Positions 28,391 through 37,603 of a DNA stretch of 64,000 bases are shown piece by piece. A program made the position numbers and the translations under genes. The notes under the pieces are model-generated. The model searched no databases, was not told the DNA's origin, and saw only the letters and a program-made list of their open reading frames with translations. Each line of letters begins with the position of its first letter. Positions within the stretch are counted from its first letter, which is position 1. This DNA comes from an uncultured Pelagibacteraceae bacterium (GTDB taxonomy: Bacteria > Pseudomonadota > Alphaproteobacteria > Pelagibacterales > Pelagibacteraceae): positions 1 to 64,000 of the forward strand of contig CACLWP010000002.1 in assembly GCA_902610675.1 (NCBI GenBank). Reading direction: 5' to 3'.

Positions 28391-29138
28391 AAATAGAATA
28401 ATACCTTGTTTAGATGTAAAAAATGGTCGTGTTGTTAAAGGTATAAACTTTGTTGATCTGAAAGACGCAGGAGACCCTGTGGAACAAGCAAAAATTTATA
28501 GTGATGGTGGAGCAGATGAAATTTGTTTTTTAGATATTACTGCTTCAAATGAAAATAGAGATACTATTTATGATGTTGTGGAAAAAACTTCAAAAAAATG
28601 TTTTGTGCCATTGACTGTAGGAGGTGGTGTTAGAAGTGTTGAGGATATTAACAAATTACTTAATTGTGGTGCTGATAAAGTTTCCATAAACACTGCAGCA
28701 GTTGAAAATTCAAAAGTAGTTGCAGATAGCTCAACAAAATTTGGGTCCCAATGTATTGTAGTTGCAATTGATGCTAAAAAAAATGGAGACAAATGGGAAG
28801 TTTTCACTCATGGAGGAAGAAATAATAGTGGTATTGATGCATTAGATTATGCAGAACAAATGGAAAAAAACGGTGCAGGGGAATTATTAGTGACCTCCAT
28901 GGATAGAGATGGAACACAAGTAGGTTATGATATTGATCTAATGTCAAAAATTTCATCTAAAGTAAATATTCCAGTTATTGCATCAGGTGGAGTTGGAAAT
29001 TTAGACCACCTAGTAGATGGAATTAAATTAGGAAAAGCTAGTGCAGTTTTGGCAGCTTCTATATTTCATTATGGAAAACACTCGGTAAAAGAAGCTAAGG
29101 ATTATTTGGACTCAAAAGGAATACCTGTTAGAATTTAA
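28383..29138 (+). CDS. hisF: Imidazole glycerol phosphate synthase cyclase subunit
   Basis: Closes the imidazole ring with ammonia from HisH. It has 251 residues with [16 protein letters not shown] at the N-terminus (catalytic aspartate), VVAIDAKK (second aspartate), phosphate sites LTVGGGVRS and VIASGGVGN, and the TSMDRDGT loop. It follows hisA directly with an 8-base overlap. Confidence 0.98.
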   Translation: MLKNRIIPCLDVKNGRVVKGINFVDLKDAGDPVEQAKIYSDGGADEICFLDITASNENRDTIYDVVEKTSKKCFVPLTVGGGVRSVEDINKLLNCGADKVSINTAAVENSKVVADSSTKFGSQCIVVAIDAKKNGDKWEVFTHGGRNNSGIDALDYAEQMEKNGAGELLVTSMDRDGTQVGYDIDLMSKISSKVNIPVIASGGVGNLDHLVDGIKLGKASAVLAASIFHYGKHSVKEAKDYLDSKGIPVRI

Positions 29139-29139
29139 T

Positions 29140-29412
29140 ATGCTTAATACTTTAGAAAGCTTATTTAATCTTGCAAGAGAGCGGAAAAAAACCCCTGTAG
29201 ACGGTTCTTACACTAATAAATTACTTAGCGATAAATCATTGAGCAAAGAAAAGATTCTAGAAGAAATTAACGAACTTACTGAGGCAGTAGAAAAAAATTC
29301 AAATAAAATTCATGAAGCAGCTGATGTTTTTTATCATTTGATTATGTATCTAGAAGCAAATGATGTAAAAATTGAGGATGTAATGGATGAACTAAACAAA
29401 AGAAAAAAATGA
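29140..29412 (+). CDS. hisE: Phosphoribosyl-ATP pyrophosphatase
   Basis: Second step of histidine synthesis, 90 residues, all-alpha MazG-like fold. The metal-binding helix appears as KILEEINELTEAVEK with the EExxE-type pattern, and EAADVFYHLIMYLE matches the family's ExADLLYHxxV segment. It is one base after hisF and overlaps the HIT gene by 4 bases. Confidence 0.94.
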   Translation: MLNTLESLFNLARERKKTPVDGSYTNKLLSDKSLSKEKILEEINELTEAVEKNSNKIHEAADVFYHLIMYLEANDVKIEDVMDELNKRKK

Positions 29413-29774
29413 GTTATGATGATAATAATATTTTTGCTAAAATCTTAAGAGGAGAGATTCCCTGTAAAAAGATTTACGAAGATGAACACTTTTTGTCATT
29501 TCATGATATTAACCCACAAAAAAAAATCCATGCGCTGGTAATACCTAAAGGAAGATATACTGACCTTGATGATTTTAGTCAAAACGCTTCTCCAGAGGAA
29601 ATGGTGGGTTTATTAAAGGGCATAAATTTAGTTGCAAAAAAACTTGGTATATCAGCAGACGGCGGTAAAGGTTATCGTGCTTTGGCTAATATTTCTGAGC
29701 ACGGGGGTCAAGAGGTACCTCATTTGCATTTTCATTTATTTGGAGGTGAAAAAGTTGGAAAGATGGTGGAGTGA
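29409..29774 (+). CDS. HIT-family nucleotide hydrolase (HinT-like)
   Basis: Purine nucleoside phosphoramidase of the histidine-triad superfamily. It has 121 residues. NIFAKILRGEIPCKKIYED starts the fold and VPHLHFHLFGG is the H-x-H-x-H catalytic triad. It is carried at the end of the his operon, overlapping hisE by 4 bases and the acetyltransferase by 4 bases. Confidence 0.96.
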   Translation: MSYDDNNIFAKILRGEIPCKKIYEDEHFLSFHDINPQKKIHALVIPKGRYTDLDDFSQNASPEEMVGLLKGINLVAKKLGISADGGKGYRALANISEHGGQEVPHLHFHLFGGEKVGKMVE

Positions 29775-30274
29775 GCACTAAAGTTGAAAGAAATTACTTA
29801 GAAATTAATTCAATTAAAGATTTAAAAACATCAAAATTTCCACCTGATGACTGTTATATTGATTTTAGTGATCCAGCAGATTTTCAAATAAATAAATTTT
29901 TTTATAAAAATATTGGAAAAGAACATCGATGGACTGATCGATTATTTTGGACAGACAAACAATGGATTGAATACATTTCTGATCAAAAAGTAAGAACCTA
30001 TATTCTGAAAAAAGCTAATGATATGGCAGGATATTTCGAACTTATTTTTCACGAAGAAAAAAAAGAGACAGAAATTGCTTATTTAGGTTTACTGAAAGAA
30101 TATCAAAATAAAAAATTAGGGTCATTTCTTTTAACATCAGCTATTAAGAATTCTTTTTTAGAAAACACCAAGAGAGTTTGGGTGCACACATGTTCCTTTG
30201 ATCATAAGCATGCTTTAAATAATTATATATCAAGAGGTATGAAAATTTTTAAAAAAGAGTCTGTTTCAATTTAA
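29771..30274 (+). CDS. GNAT-family N-acetyltransferase
   Basis: A 167-residue acetyltransferase with the acetyl-CoA loop in EYQNKKLGSFLLTSAIKNSF (about residues 110-130) and a late VHTCSFDHKHALNNYISRGM typical of GNAT C-termini. It starts at GTG overlapping the HIT stop (GTGA). The substrate is unknown; in related genomes a similar gene follows the his operon. Confidence 0.85.
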   Translation: MSTKVERNYLEINSIKDLKTSKFPPDDCYIDFSDPADFQINKFFYKNIGKEHRWTDRLFWTDKQWIEYISDQKVRTYILKKANDMAGYFELIFHEEKKETEIAYLGLLKEYQNKKLGSFLLTSAIKNSFLENTKRVWVHTCSFDHKHALNNYISRGMKIFKKESVSI

Positions 30275-30819
30275 TTTTGTTTAGGCAATACAAATAAATT
30301 ATCATTTAATTTTTGATTTTTTTTTACTGAAGCTAAAAATGTAATACTAAGATTTTGATAAATGTCAGTAGTTTGCCATCCGACCAGATCTAGATTATTA
30401 TAATCAAAAAAAATACTAACCTCAAAATCATTTTCAAAAAATTTAAAATTCACAAATTTATCATCTAAAATTCTTTCATCTAAATTTTTAATTTTACTAA
30501 CTAAAAAATTTTTATTTAAAATCAAATACAAAGGTGTTCTTTCGAGCGGATAAAAGTAATAGCTACTGTTAGTTTTAATAACTATGGACTTCCCGTTGGA
30601 AACCAATATTTTATCATTTTTTAAATTATATTTACAAAATATTTTTTGTGGGTATGAAAGAGCACAATGACCATTTTCTGTTTTGCCATTTACATTTTGT
30701 TCAAAATTAAACGTCAAGTTATTAGTAGCTTTCAAATTTTGAATAATTTTTTCTTTAATATTTGCTGATGCCTCAGCAATCGAAAATAAAAAAAATAAAA
30801 AAATTAATTTATAAATCAT
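30271..30819 (-). CDS. lolA: LolA-like outer-membrane lipoprotein carrier
   Basis: Periplasmic chaperone that takes lipoproteins from the LolCDE complex to the outer membrane. It has 182 residues with a signal peptide (IFLFFLFSIAEASA) and a half-barrel of strands: NLTFNFEQNV, SYPQKIFCKY, KILVSNGKSIVI and GWQTTDIYQNLSITF. Similarity to E. coli LolA is weak, but location directly behind ftsK matches many alphaproteobacteria. It overlaps ftsK by 4 bases. Confidence 0.82.
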   Translation of the reverse strand: MIYKLIFLFFLFSIAEASANIKEKIIQNLKATNNLTFNFEQNVNGKTENGHCALSYPQKIFCKYNLKNDKILVSNGKSIVIKTNSSYYFYPLERTPLYLILNKNFLVSKIKNLDERILDDKFVNFKFFENDFEVSIFFDYNNLDLVGWQTTDIYQNLSITFLASVKKNQKLNDNLFVLPKQN

Positions 30820-32906
30820 TGAAGAACATCGCGTTTTCCTACACGATTGGCCTTACTAACCAATCCATCTTCTTCCATCATATCAATTATTCTTGCAGCT
30901 CGATTGTATCCAATTTGAAGTTTCCTTTGTAAAAAAGATGTTGATGCTTTTCTCTCAGATTTTATTATCTCCACAGCTGCTTGATAAAGCTCATCTTTAT
31001 CACTTACTTTTCTAGTCCCATCACTAATTTCTTTCTCATCTGCAAAATTGAGTATTTCATCGATATAATCAGGATCTGCTTGAGATGTTAAGGAACTATT
31101 AATTTTTTCAATCTCATCGTCAGACACAAATGGAGCATGTATTCTAATAATTTTATTAGCAGAGGACATGTATAACATGTCGCCTTTTCCAAGTAATTGC
31201 TCGGCACCTTGTTCTCCTAAGATCGTTCTGCTATCAATTTTAGATGTCACTTGGAATGATATACGTGTAGGAAAATTTGCTTTAATGGTTCCAGTTATTA
31301 CGTCTACACTAGGTCTTTGAGTGGCCATAATAATATGTATTCCAGCTGCTCTTGCCATTTGTGAAAGTTTTTGAATATAATTTTCAATTTCTTTACCTGC
31401 TACCAACATCAAATCTGACATTTCATCAACTACTACCACTATATAAGGCATTGGAAGTTTATGTTTTGTGTTATAACTATCAATATTTCTTACTCCTTCT
31501 TTTGTCATGAGCCTATATCTACTCTCCATCTCTTTAACTACCCAACCTAAAACTGAGGTAGCTTTTTTTGCTTCAGTAATTACAGGACACAATAAATGAG
31601 GCACACCTTCATAAGTTGAGAGCTCAAGCATTTTTGGATCTATTAAAATAAACTTACATTTTTCAGGAGTATGGCGAAATAGAAGAGACAAAATTATAGT
31701 ATTAATACAAACAGATTTACCTGAACCAGTGGTTCCTGCTATCAACAAGTGAGGCATTGAAGACAAGTCACCTACAATAGGATACCCTGAAATACTTTTA
31801 CCTAAAGCAATTGGTAATTTTATTTCTTTTTTTTTAAAATCAGGACTACTAAGTATTTCGCTTAAGTATACATTTTCTCTTGATGAATTCGGTAATTCAA
31901 TACCAAGTGTATTACTTCCTGGAACAGTCGAGATTCTGGCTGACTCAGAGCTAGTGTTTCTAGCTATATCATCGGAAAGATTTATTATTTTTGAAACCTT
32001 AACACCTGCAGCAGGTTCAAATTCATTTAAGGTTACAACAGGACCATGACTTACCTTTTTTATTTTTCCATTAACTCCAAAGTCTAATAAAATTTTTTCT
32101 AAAAATTTAGGATTGTTCGATTGATTTTTATCGTAATTTTCTCTTTCTTTTTTTGATGGAAATTTAAGTAAATCTAAACTAGGTAACCTAAATTTTAATT
32201 TTTCTGTTTTTTTTACTTCATCAGCTTTTATAAAAGGTAAATCTTCTTGAATAAGATTTTTAATTTCCTCTTGTGGGATATATTCATTTATTATCTCACT
32301 TTTATCAGTGTAGTTTTGTTTTTGTTTTGATAATACAAAGCTTATTTTTTTTAAAAAATTAAAGAATTTTTTTAGATTAAAATTTATGCTTAATAAAAAT
32401 AGTCCAATTATTAAAATGATTAAAAAATAGAAAGAAATATTCTCATTAAGAGTAATTAATTTCCTAAATAAATTTTCATTCAAGTAATATCCAACAAAAC
32501 CTCCATTACCGTTAATAAAAAGTACAAAAGTGCTATCATAAAAATAATTAAAAAACGATGTCCCCAATATTAAGTATGAAACTGAATAAAAAATATTTTC
32601 AATTATTAAAAAAAGATCTTTTGATAGGGTAATATTTAATCCTGTGAATATTAGTGTTAAAGAAAATAGGTAAGAAATTAGACCAATTGATTGAAAAAAA
32701 AGATCAGAAACATAACTACCCCTAAAACCCAGTATATTTTTTATTTCGGTATTTTCTGGAAATATAAAATTTGGATCTTCAGCAGAATAAGATAATAGAG
32801 AAATTAACAAAAGAATACCTGAAATTAAGATTAAAACCCCAAATATTTCTGTTAATCTTTTAGCAATAAAAAGCAATATTGAGTTCGTAATTTTCTTTAT
32901 GTTCAT
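30816..32906 (-). CDS. ftsK: DNA translocase FtsK
   Basis: Septal DNA pump that clears chromosome ends and activates XerCD at dif. It has 696 residues, short because the linker is small. There are four N-terminal membrane helices (about 1-185), a charged linker, the alpha/beta motor with Walker A LIAGTTGSGKSVCIN and Walker B VVVVDEMSDLM, MATQRPSVDVITG, and the gamma winged helix (LQIGYNRAARIIDMMEEDG) that reads KOPS. Confidence 0.97.
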   Translation of the reverse strand: MNIKKITNSILLFIAKRLTEIFGVLILISGILLLISLLSYSAEDPNFIFPENTEIKNILGFRGSYVSDLFFQSIGLISYLFSLTLIFTGLNITLSKDLFLIIENIFYSVSYLILGTSFFNYFYDSTFVLFINGNGGFVGYYLNENLFRKLITLNENISFYFLIILIIGLFLLSINFNLKKFFNFLKKISFVLSKQKQNYTDKSEIINEYIPQEEIKNLIQEDLPFIKADEVKKTEKLKFRLPSLDLLKFPSKKERENYDKNQSNNPKFLEKILLDFGVNGKIKKVSHGPVVTLNEFEPAAGVKVSKIINLSDDIARNTSSESARISTVPGSNTLGIELPNSSRENVYLSEILSSPDFKKKEIKLPIALGKSISGYPIVGDLSSMPHLLIAGTTGSGKSVCINTIILSLLFRHTPEKCKFILIDPKMLELSTYEGVPHLLCPVITEAKKATSVLGWVVKEMESRYRLMTKEGVRNIDSYNTKHKLPMPYIVVVVDEMSDLMLVAGKEIENYIQKLSQMARAAGIHIIMATQRPSVDVITGTIKANFPTRISFQVTSKIDSRTILGEQGAEQLLGKGDMLYMSSANKIIRIHAPFVSDDEIEKINSSLTSQADPDYIDEILNFADEKEISDGTRKVSDKDELYQAAVEIIKSERKASTSFLQRKLQIGYNRAARIIDMMEEDGLVSKANRVGKRDVLQ

Positions 32907-32969
32907 ATTGATTTAATCAAATATATCACTTTGTATCATCTAATTTTTCTTGTTAAAATTAAATTTATT

Positions 32970-34052
32970 ATGAAAGTTGGTATAATCGGAAATAACCTAT
33001 CTTGCTTGGCTTTAGCAAAAGCTTTGGTTAATCTTGAGATATTTGTTGATATTTTTTATCCAGATAAAAAAATTGATATAGATAAAACAAGAACCATAGG
33101 TATTTCAAAAACAAATATTGATTACTTTAATAAAAATATATCAAATATTAATGAGTTTTCATGGCCAATAAAAAAAATAAAGATTTATTCAGAAAACTCT
33201 AATAATAAAGAAATTATTGGATTTGAAAACCAAAGTGAAATTCTTTTTTCAATTGTAGAAAATTACAGAATATTCCATCAATTAAAAACAGAGCTTAAAA
33301 GTAATAAATTTTTTAAATTTAAGAACTCACTTAGTTATAAAGATATAAATAAAATAAATTGTGATTTATTGATTAATTGTGATCAAGAACATGAAATTAC
33401 AAAAAAACTTTTTTTAAAGAAATTTGAAAAAAAATATGACAGTATTGCATATACAACATTAATTGATCATAAGATTTTATCGTCAAACGATATAGCAATT
33501 CAGATATTTACAAAAAATGGACCAATAGCTTTTTTACCTGTATCAAATAAAAAGACATCCATTGTTTATTCTGTACAGACAAAAAAAACTGGTAATTCAT
33601 TTGATATTAAAAATTCAATAATGAAATTTAATTTGAATTATCAAATAAAAAAAATTAACAAGATTTCAAAATTTAATTTAAAATCATCAAATTTAAGAAG
33701 ATATTATAAAAATAATATATTAGCCTTTGGTGATATACTTCACAAATTACATCCTCTAGCAGGGCAAGGTTTTAATATGACTTTAAGAGATATTAAAAAT
33801 TTATTAGAAATAATTACTAGTAGAATTGAACTTGGTTTACCATTAGATCAGAGTGTCTGTATTGAGTTTCAAAAAAAAGTTAAGAGTAATAATTTAATTT
33901 TTTCTGAAGGAATTAATTTTATTTATGAAAGTTTTAATTTTAAAAATAAAATTAAGGGTGATTTTATAGATAGATCTGTAAAATTAATTGGTAAAAATAA
34001 ATTGGTTAACAAATACTTGAAAAAAATAGCCGATGAGGGTTTGCAAATATAA
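32970..34052 (+). CDS. UbiH/UbiF-type FAD monooxygenase
   Basis: Likely flavin hydroxylase of the ubiquinone pathway, 360 residues. I chose ATG at 32970 because the dinucleotide fold MKVGIIGNNLSCLALAKAL must be near the N-terminus; an earlier in-frame start at 32931 would add 13 residues. The second FAD motif is ILAFGDILHKLHPLAGQGFNMTLRD. It is unusually divergent and shorter than the usual 390-410 residues. It is divergent from ftsK. Which ring position it would hydroxylate cannot be told. Confidence 0.8.
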   Translation: MKVGIIGNNLSCLALAKALVNLEIFVDIFYPDKKIDIDKTRTIGISKTNIDYFNKNISNINEFSWPIKKIKIYSENSNNKEIIGFENQSEILFSIVENYRIFHQLKTELKSNKFFKFKNSLSYKDINKINCDLLINCDQEHEITKKLFLKKFEKKYDSIAYTTLIDHKILSSNDIAIQIFTKNGPIAFLPVSNKKTSIVYSVQTKKTGNSFDIKNSIMKFNLNYQIKKINKISKFNLKSSNLRRYYKNNILAFGDILHKLHPLAGQGFNMTLRDIKNLLEIITSRIELGLPLDQSVCIEFQKKVKSNNLIFSEGINFIYESFNFKNKIKGDFIDRSVKLIGKNKLVNKYLKKIADEGLQI

Positions 34053-34053
34053 T

Positions 34054-34695
34054 CTATTGTAGTGTATTATTTTCAAATTGATCGTGTGTATATGTATTTA
34101 GTATTTCTGCAATTCGTGTTTTTCTTACATTTAAATTTTTAGCTTCTAATAAAACTTGTTTTTCTTCTAAACTAAAAGGTGAGGTCATAGCCAATGCATT
34201 AATAGTCTCATCTAAACTTTGTTTTTCTAAAGCCTTCCAATTAATAATGAAACCTCTCCTCTCAAATAATGTTTTAAAATCTTTAAAAATAAGCTCCAAA
34301 TCTGAAAATTTTAGATCCTCTTTTTTTTCATCCAAATCATGAAAATAATTGTCAAAATTGACTTTGACTTCTCTATATTTTTTATTATTAGTTACTTCAT
34401 TTATAATTTCAAACCTAATTAAGCCTTTCAACTCAATCAGATAACGTCCATCATCGGTTTTTTTAAAGCTGTTTATTTTGCCTAAACATCCAATTTTATG
34501 AAGAACAGGTAATTTTGTGTTGTCAAAATTTTTTATAGTTTTTGGCTGTACCATCCCAATAAATTTTTCAGCTTTCATGCTATCATTTATCATTTCTAAG
34601 TATCTGGGCTCGAAAATATTTAAAGGCACAGCAGTTTTTGGAAAAATAATGAAATTACTTAAGGGGAAAATAGGTATAATTTTTGGAAAATTCAT
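34054..34695 (-). CDS. Lon N-terminal-domain protein (LON substrate-binding domain)
   Basis: A stand-alone LON substrate-binding domain (COG2802-like), 213 residues, without ATPase or protease. It starts PKIIPIFPLSNFIIFPKTAVPLNIFEPRYLEM, which matches this family (PLFPLxxxVLFPGxxLPLxIFEPRY), with GCLGKINSF and GLIRFEI strands and a helical C-terminus. Its function is unknown. It is convergent with the UbiH-like gene, ending one base apart. Confidence 0.9.
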   Translation of the reverse strand: MNFPKIIPIFPLSNFIIFPKTAVPLNIFEPRYLEMINDSMKAEKFIGMVQPKTIKNFDNTKLPVLHKIGCLGKINSFKKTDDGRYLIELKGLIRFEIINEVTNNKKYREVKVNFDNYFHDLDEKKEDLKFSDLELIFKDFKTLFERRGFIINWKALEKQSLDETINALAMTSPFSLEEKQVLLEAKNLNVRKTRIAEILNTYTHDQFENNTLQ

Positions 34696-34746
34696 AATTT
34701 GAATAAATAATATAATGATAATAAAAGTATTTAAAAGATTAAATAT

Positions 34747-35595
34747 ATGATTATTTGGCTCTCGTCCTACCCCAAAAATGGAAACACATGGCTAAGATCA
34801 CTAATAAGCGCATATTATTACACTAATGATGGTCTTTTTTTGGGTGACAAACAGCTACAAAATATTCAGCAATTTCCAACTAAAAAATTTCTAGAAGATT
34901 TTGATTATAATTTAGAAAAACCTGGAGATACAATAAAACATTGGGTTGAGGCTCAAAAAAAAATTAATTTAGATAATAAAATTAAATTTTTAAAAACACA
35001 CAATGCTCTTGTAAAACTTGGTCAAAATGATTTCACAAACCGTAAAAATACACTTGGTGCAATATATATAGTCAGAGATCCTAGGAATGTCCTTGACTCC
35101 ATGTCAAGACATTTTCAAATTAATCATGATAAGGCTTTAAGTGTAATGCAAAATGAAAATAATTATATTTACGATTTCAAAAAAAAAAAAGATTTTAGTG
35201 ATTATCAATTTATCAGTTCGTGGGAAAAAAATTATCAATCTTGGAAAAATAATAAGCTAATACCTATTAAATTCCTAAGATATGAGGATCTTTTGAGTGA
35301 AACTTTTTTCGTATTTAAGGAGATAATAGAATTTATAGACAAGTTAACAAATAATAAAAATGGATTTAGCAGGGAAAAAGCTAGAAATTCAGTAAAAAGT
35401 ACATCTTTTGAGAATTTAAAAAAAATAGAGAATAAAAATGGTTTTAGTGAATCAATCATCGCTCGTGAAACTAAAAAAAACATACCCTTCTTTCATTTGG
35501 GTCCTAAAAATAATTGGCAGAAAAATTTTGATGATACGTTTATTCAAAAATTGAATGATATTTTTAAAAGAAATCTAAGTGAATTGAATTATTAA
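34747..35595 (+). CDS. Sulfotransferase-domain protein
   Basis: PAPS-dependent sulfotransferase, 282 residues. 5'-phosphosulfate loop SSYPKNGNTWLRSLISAYY (about residues 5-23) and 3'-phosphate site IYIVRDPRNVLDSMSRH (about 106-122) are clear, and the late FHLGPKNNWQKNF corresponds to the RKGxxGDWKN region. Substrate unknown; surface polysaccharide, lipid or small molecule are possible. It stands alone between a Lon-domain gene and tRNA-Gly, a place where acquired genes are often found, but base composition does not differ visibly. Confidence 0.88.
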   Translation: MIIWLSSYPKNGNTWLRSLISAYYYTNDGLFLGDKQLQNIQQFPTKKFLEDFDYNLEKPGDTIKHWVEAQKKINLDNKIKFLKTHNALVKLGQNDFTNRKNTLGAIYIVRDPRNVLDSMSRHFQINHDKALSVMQNENNYIYDFKKKKDFSDYQFISSWEKNYQSWKNNKLIPIKFLRYEDLLSETFFVFKEIIEFIDKLTNNKNGFSREKARNSVKSTSFENLKKIENKNGFSESIIARETKKNIPFFHLGPKNNWQKNFDDTFIQKLNDIFKRNLSELNY

Positions 35596-35648
35596 TAATT
35601 TAAATTTCTTGAAATAATAATCTACATTCTTTATATTAATCTAATATT

Positions 35649-35723
35649 GCGGGTATAGCTCAGTGGTAGAGCGTCTCGTTGCCAACGAGAAGGTCGAGGG
35701 TTCGACCCCCTTTGCCCGCTCCA
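35649..35723 (+). tRNA. tRNA-Gly (anticodon GCC)
   Basis: A 75-base cloverleaf with encoded CCA. The acceptor stem GCGGGTA pairs with TGCCCGC with one G-T pair. The anticodon loop is TTGCCAA inside CTCGT/ACGAG, giving anticodon GCC, and the T loop is GGTTCGACC. It is the only tRNA I find in this window. Confidence 0.97.
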
Positions 35724-35733
35724 AGTATAAACT

Positions 35734-36078
35734 ATGACTGATTTATTAGATAAAAAATGTGTACCCTGTGAGGGAGGAGTTCGCCCTTTTGATATTTCTG
35801 AGATACATAAATATCAAAAAAAAGTAGATGGATGGGATATTGTTGAAAGTAAAGACAAAAAATTTCTTTTAGAAAAACATTTTAAGTTTAATAATTTTTT
35901 GGACAGTCAAAAATTTGTAAATGAAGTAGGAAAAATTTCTGAGGAAGAGGGACACCATCCAGAAATATCTTTTGGCTGGGGGTATGCAAAAATTAATATC
36001 ACTACTCATGCAATTGAAGGTTTGTCTGAAAATGATTTTATATTAGCAGCTAAAATTGACAAATTAATTAATGTCTAA
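35734..36078 (+). CDS. Pterin-4a-carbinolamine dehydratase
   Basis: PCD/DCoH family, 114 residues. It recycles the tetrahydropterin cofactor of aromatic amino acid hydroxylases. The catalytic signature is EEEGHHPEISFGWGYAKINITTHAIEGL with the histidine pair. CVPCEGGVRPF at the N-terminus is typical of bacterial members. It ends 11 bases inside the convergent purH gene. Confidence 0.95.
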   Translation: MTDLLDKKCVPCEGGVRPFDISEIHKYQKKVDGWDIVESKDKKFLLEKHFKFNNFLDSQKFVNEVGKISEEEGHHPEISFGWGYAKINITTHAIEGLSENDFILAAKIDKLINV

Positions 36079-37603
36079 AGTGTCTAGTTTTTGAAAAAAC
36101 TAAAATAGTATTCGTATTATTTACAAACTTGATAATTTCTTTATCTCTAATAGACCCAGCGGGTTGAATAACTGCATTTATACCTGATTGAACTAATTTT
36201 TCTATACCATCTGTAAATGGAAAAAAAGCATCTGAAGCGGCCACTATTTCATTCTTTGGATTAGTAAATTTATTCATTTTACTAATTGCAACCTCACAGC
36301 TATCAAGTCTACTAGGCTGTCCTGAACCAATACCTACTGTAGATTTATTACTGGCAATCACAATTGCATTTGATTTAACATAACGGCACATATTAAATGC
36401 AAATATCAAATTTTCAAATTGTGACTTATTAGGTCTCTTTTTTGAAACAATTTCAAAATTTTTTCTTGAAAAACTTTTATTGTCTTCAGATTGTATCAAT
36501 GTGAAATTATCCATGGAATTAAATTTGAATAATTCTTTAAATCTCAAATTTGATGAATCTATAAGTCGTAAGTTTTTTTTTAATCTTAAAATTTTTAGTG
36601 CATTTTTGTCAAAACCTTTTGCAACTATTACCTCAAGAAAAATTTTACTCATTTCAAAAGCTATTTTTTGAGTAATTTTATAATTACAAGATATAATGCC
36701 ACCAAAAGCACTGATTGGATCACAATTTAAAGCTGACTTATAACTTTCTAAATCATTTTTTAAAGCTGATACCCCGCAAGGATTTGAGTGTTTTACAATT
36801 ACTGTACCAGCATTTTTAGGAAGGGATTTTGTAATGGTCAAAGCTGTAAAAATATCATTGTAGTTATTATAACTTAAAGTCTTTCCGTGAATTTGGTTGA
36901 TTTTATTATTTATATTTTTTGAATAAAGAGCACTGATTTGATGAGGGTTTTCTCCATATCTCAGATTTTCAACTAAATTTGTATGCCAAATTTTTCTTTT
37001 GGGAAAACTTATATTTTTTATCCCATTAAAATAATTTGCTACCACAGAATCATAATATGCTGTTTCACCAAATGCAATCCTTGACATTTTTTCTCTAAAT
37101 TCAGAAGTAGTACAACCTTTGTTTTTTTTTAATTGATCAATAAGCTCTGCGTATTGATCTGAAGATGTAATCACAGTCACATCATTATAATTTTTTGCAG
37201 CTGCTCTAACCATAGCAGGTCCACCTATATCAATATTTTCTATTATCTTATTATGATTAGAAGTTTGCTCTATAGTTTTTTCAAAAGGATAGAAATTCAC
37301 TATTACTAAATCAATATTTTCAAAGTTATTCTTTTTTAATTCTCTAAGATGAATTTTATTATTTCTTTTATTTAATATACCACCGTGTATTTTAGGGTGG
37401 AGTGTTTTTACTCGTCCATCAAGAATCTCATCAAATTTAGTAAAGTCTGAAACTTCTATACTTGGAAATTTAAGTTTTTTAATTATTTTAAAGGTTCCTC
37501 CAGAACTAATTATCTTTATTTTGTTTTTTTTTAGCTCTTTTAATAAAGGTTTTAATTTAGATTTATCAGAAAGGGATATTAAAGCTGATTTAATCTTTTT
37601 CAT
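36068..37603 (-). CDS. purH: Bifunctional AICAR transformylase/IMP cyclohydrolase
   Basis: Last two steps of IMP synthesis, 511 residues. The N-terminal MGS-like cyclohydrolase domain has ISSGGTFKII and DGRVKTLHPKIHGGIL. The transformylase domain has LRYGENPHQ, VKHSNPCGVSAL with the catalytic histidine, and AASDAFFPFTDGIE. The last signature AGSIRDKEII is intact. It abuts the heparinase-like gene at base 37603. Confidence 0.98.
   Translation of the reverse strand: MKKIKSALISLSDKSKLKPLLKELKKNKIKIISSGGTFKIIKKLKFPSIEVSDFTKFDEILDGRVKTLHPKIHGGILNKRNNKIHLRELKKNNFENIDLVIVNFYPFEKTIEQTSNHNKIIENIDIGGPAMVRAAAKNYNDVTVITSSDQYAELIDQLKKNKGCTTSEFREKMSRIAFGETAYYDSVVANYFNGIKNISFPKRKIWHTNLVENLRYGENPHQISALYSKNINNKINQIHGKTLSYNNYNDIFTALTITKSLPKNAGTVIVKHSNPCGVSALKNDLESYKSALNCDPISAFGGIISCNYKITQKIAFEMSKIFLEVIVAKGFDKNALKILRLKKNLRLIDSSNLRFKELFKFNSMDNFTLIQSEDNKSFSRKNFEIVSKKRPNKSQFENLIFAFNMCRYVKSNAIVIASNKSTVGIGSGQPSRLDSCEVAISKMNKFTNPKNEIVAASDAFFPFTDGIEKLVQSGINAVIQPAGSIRDKEIIKFVNNTNTILVFSKTRHFRH

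Noticed and set aside
35596..35648. Attachment site for an integrated element at tRNA-Gly
   Set aside because: No integrase gene, no repeated 3' tRNA end and no base-composition change nearby, so integration is not supported.
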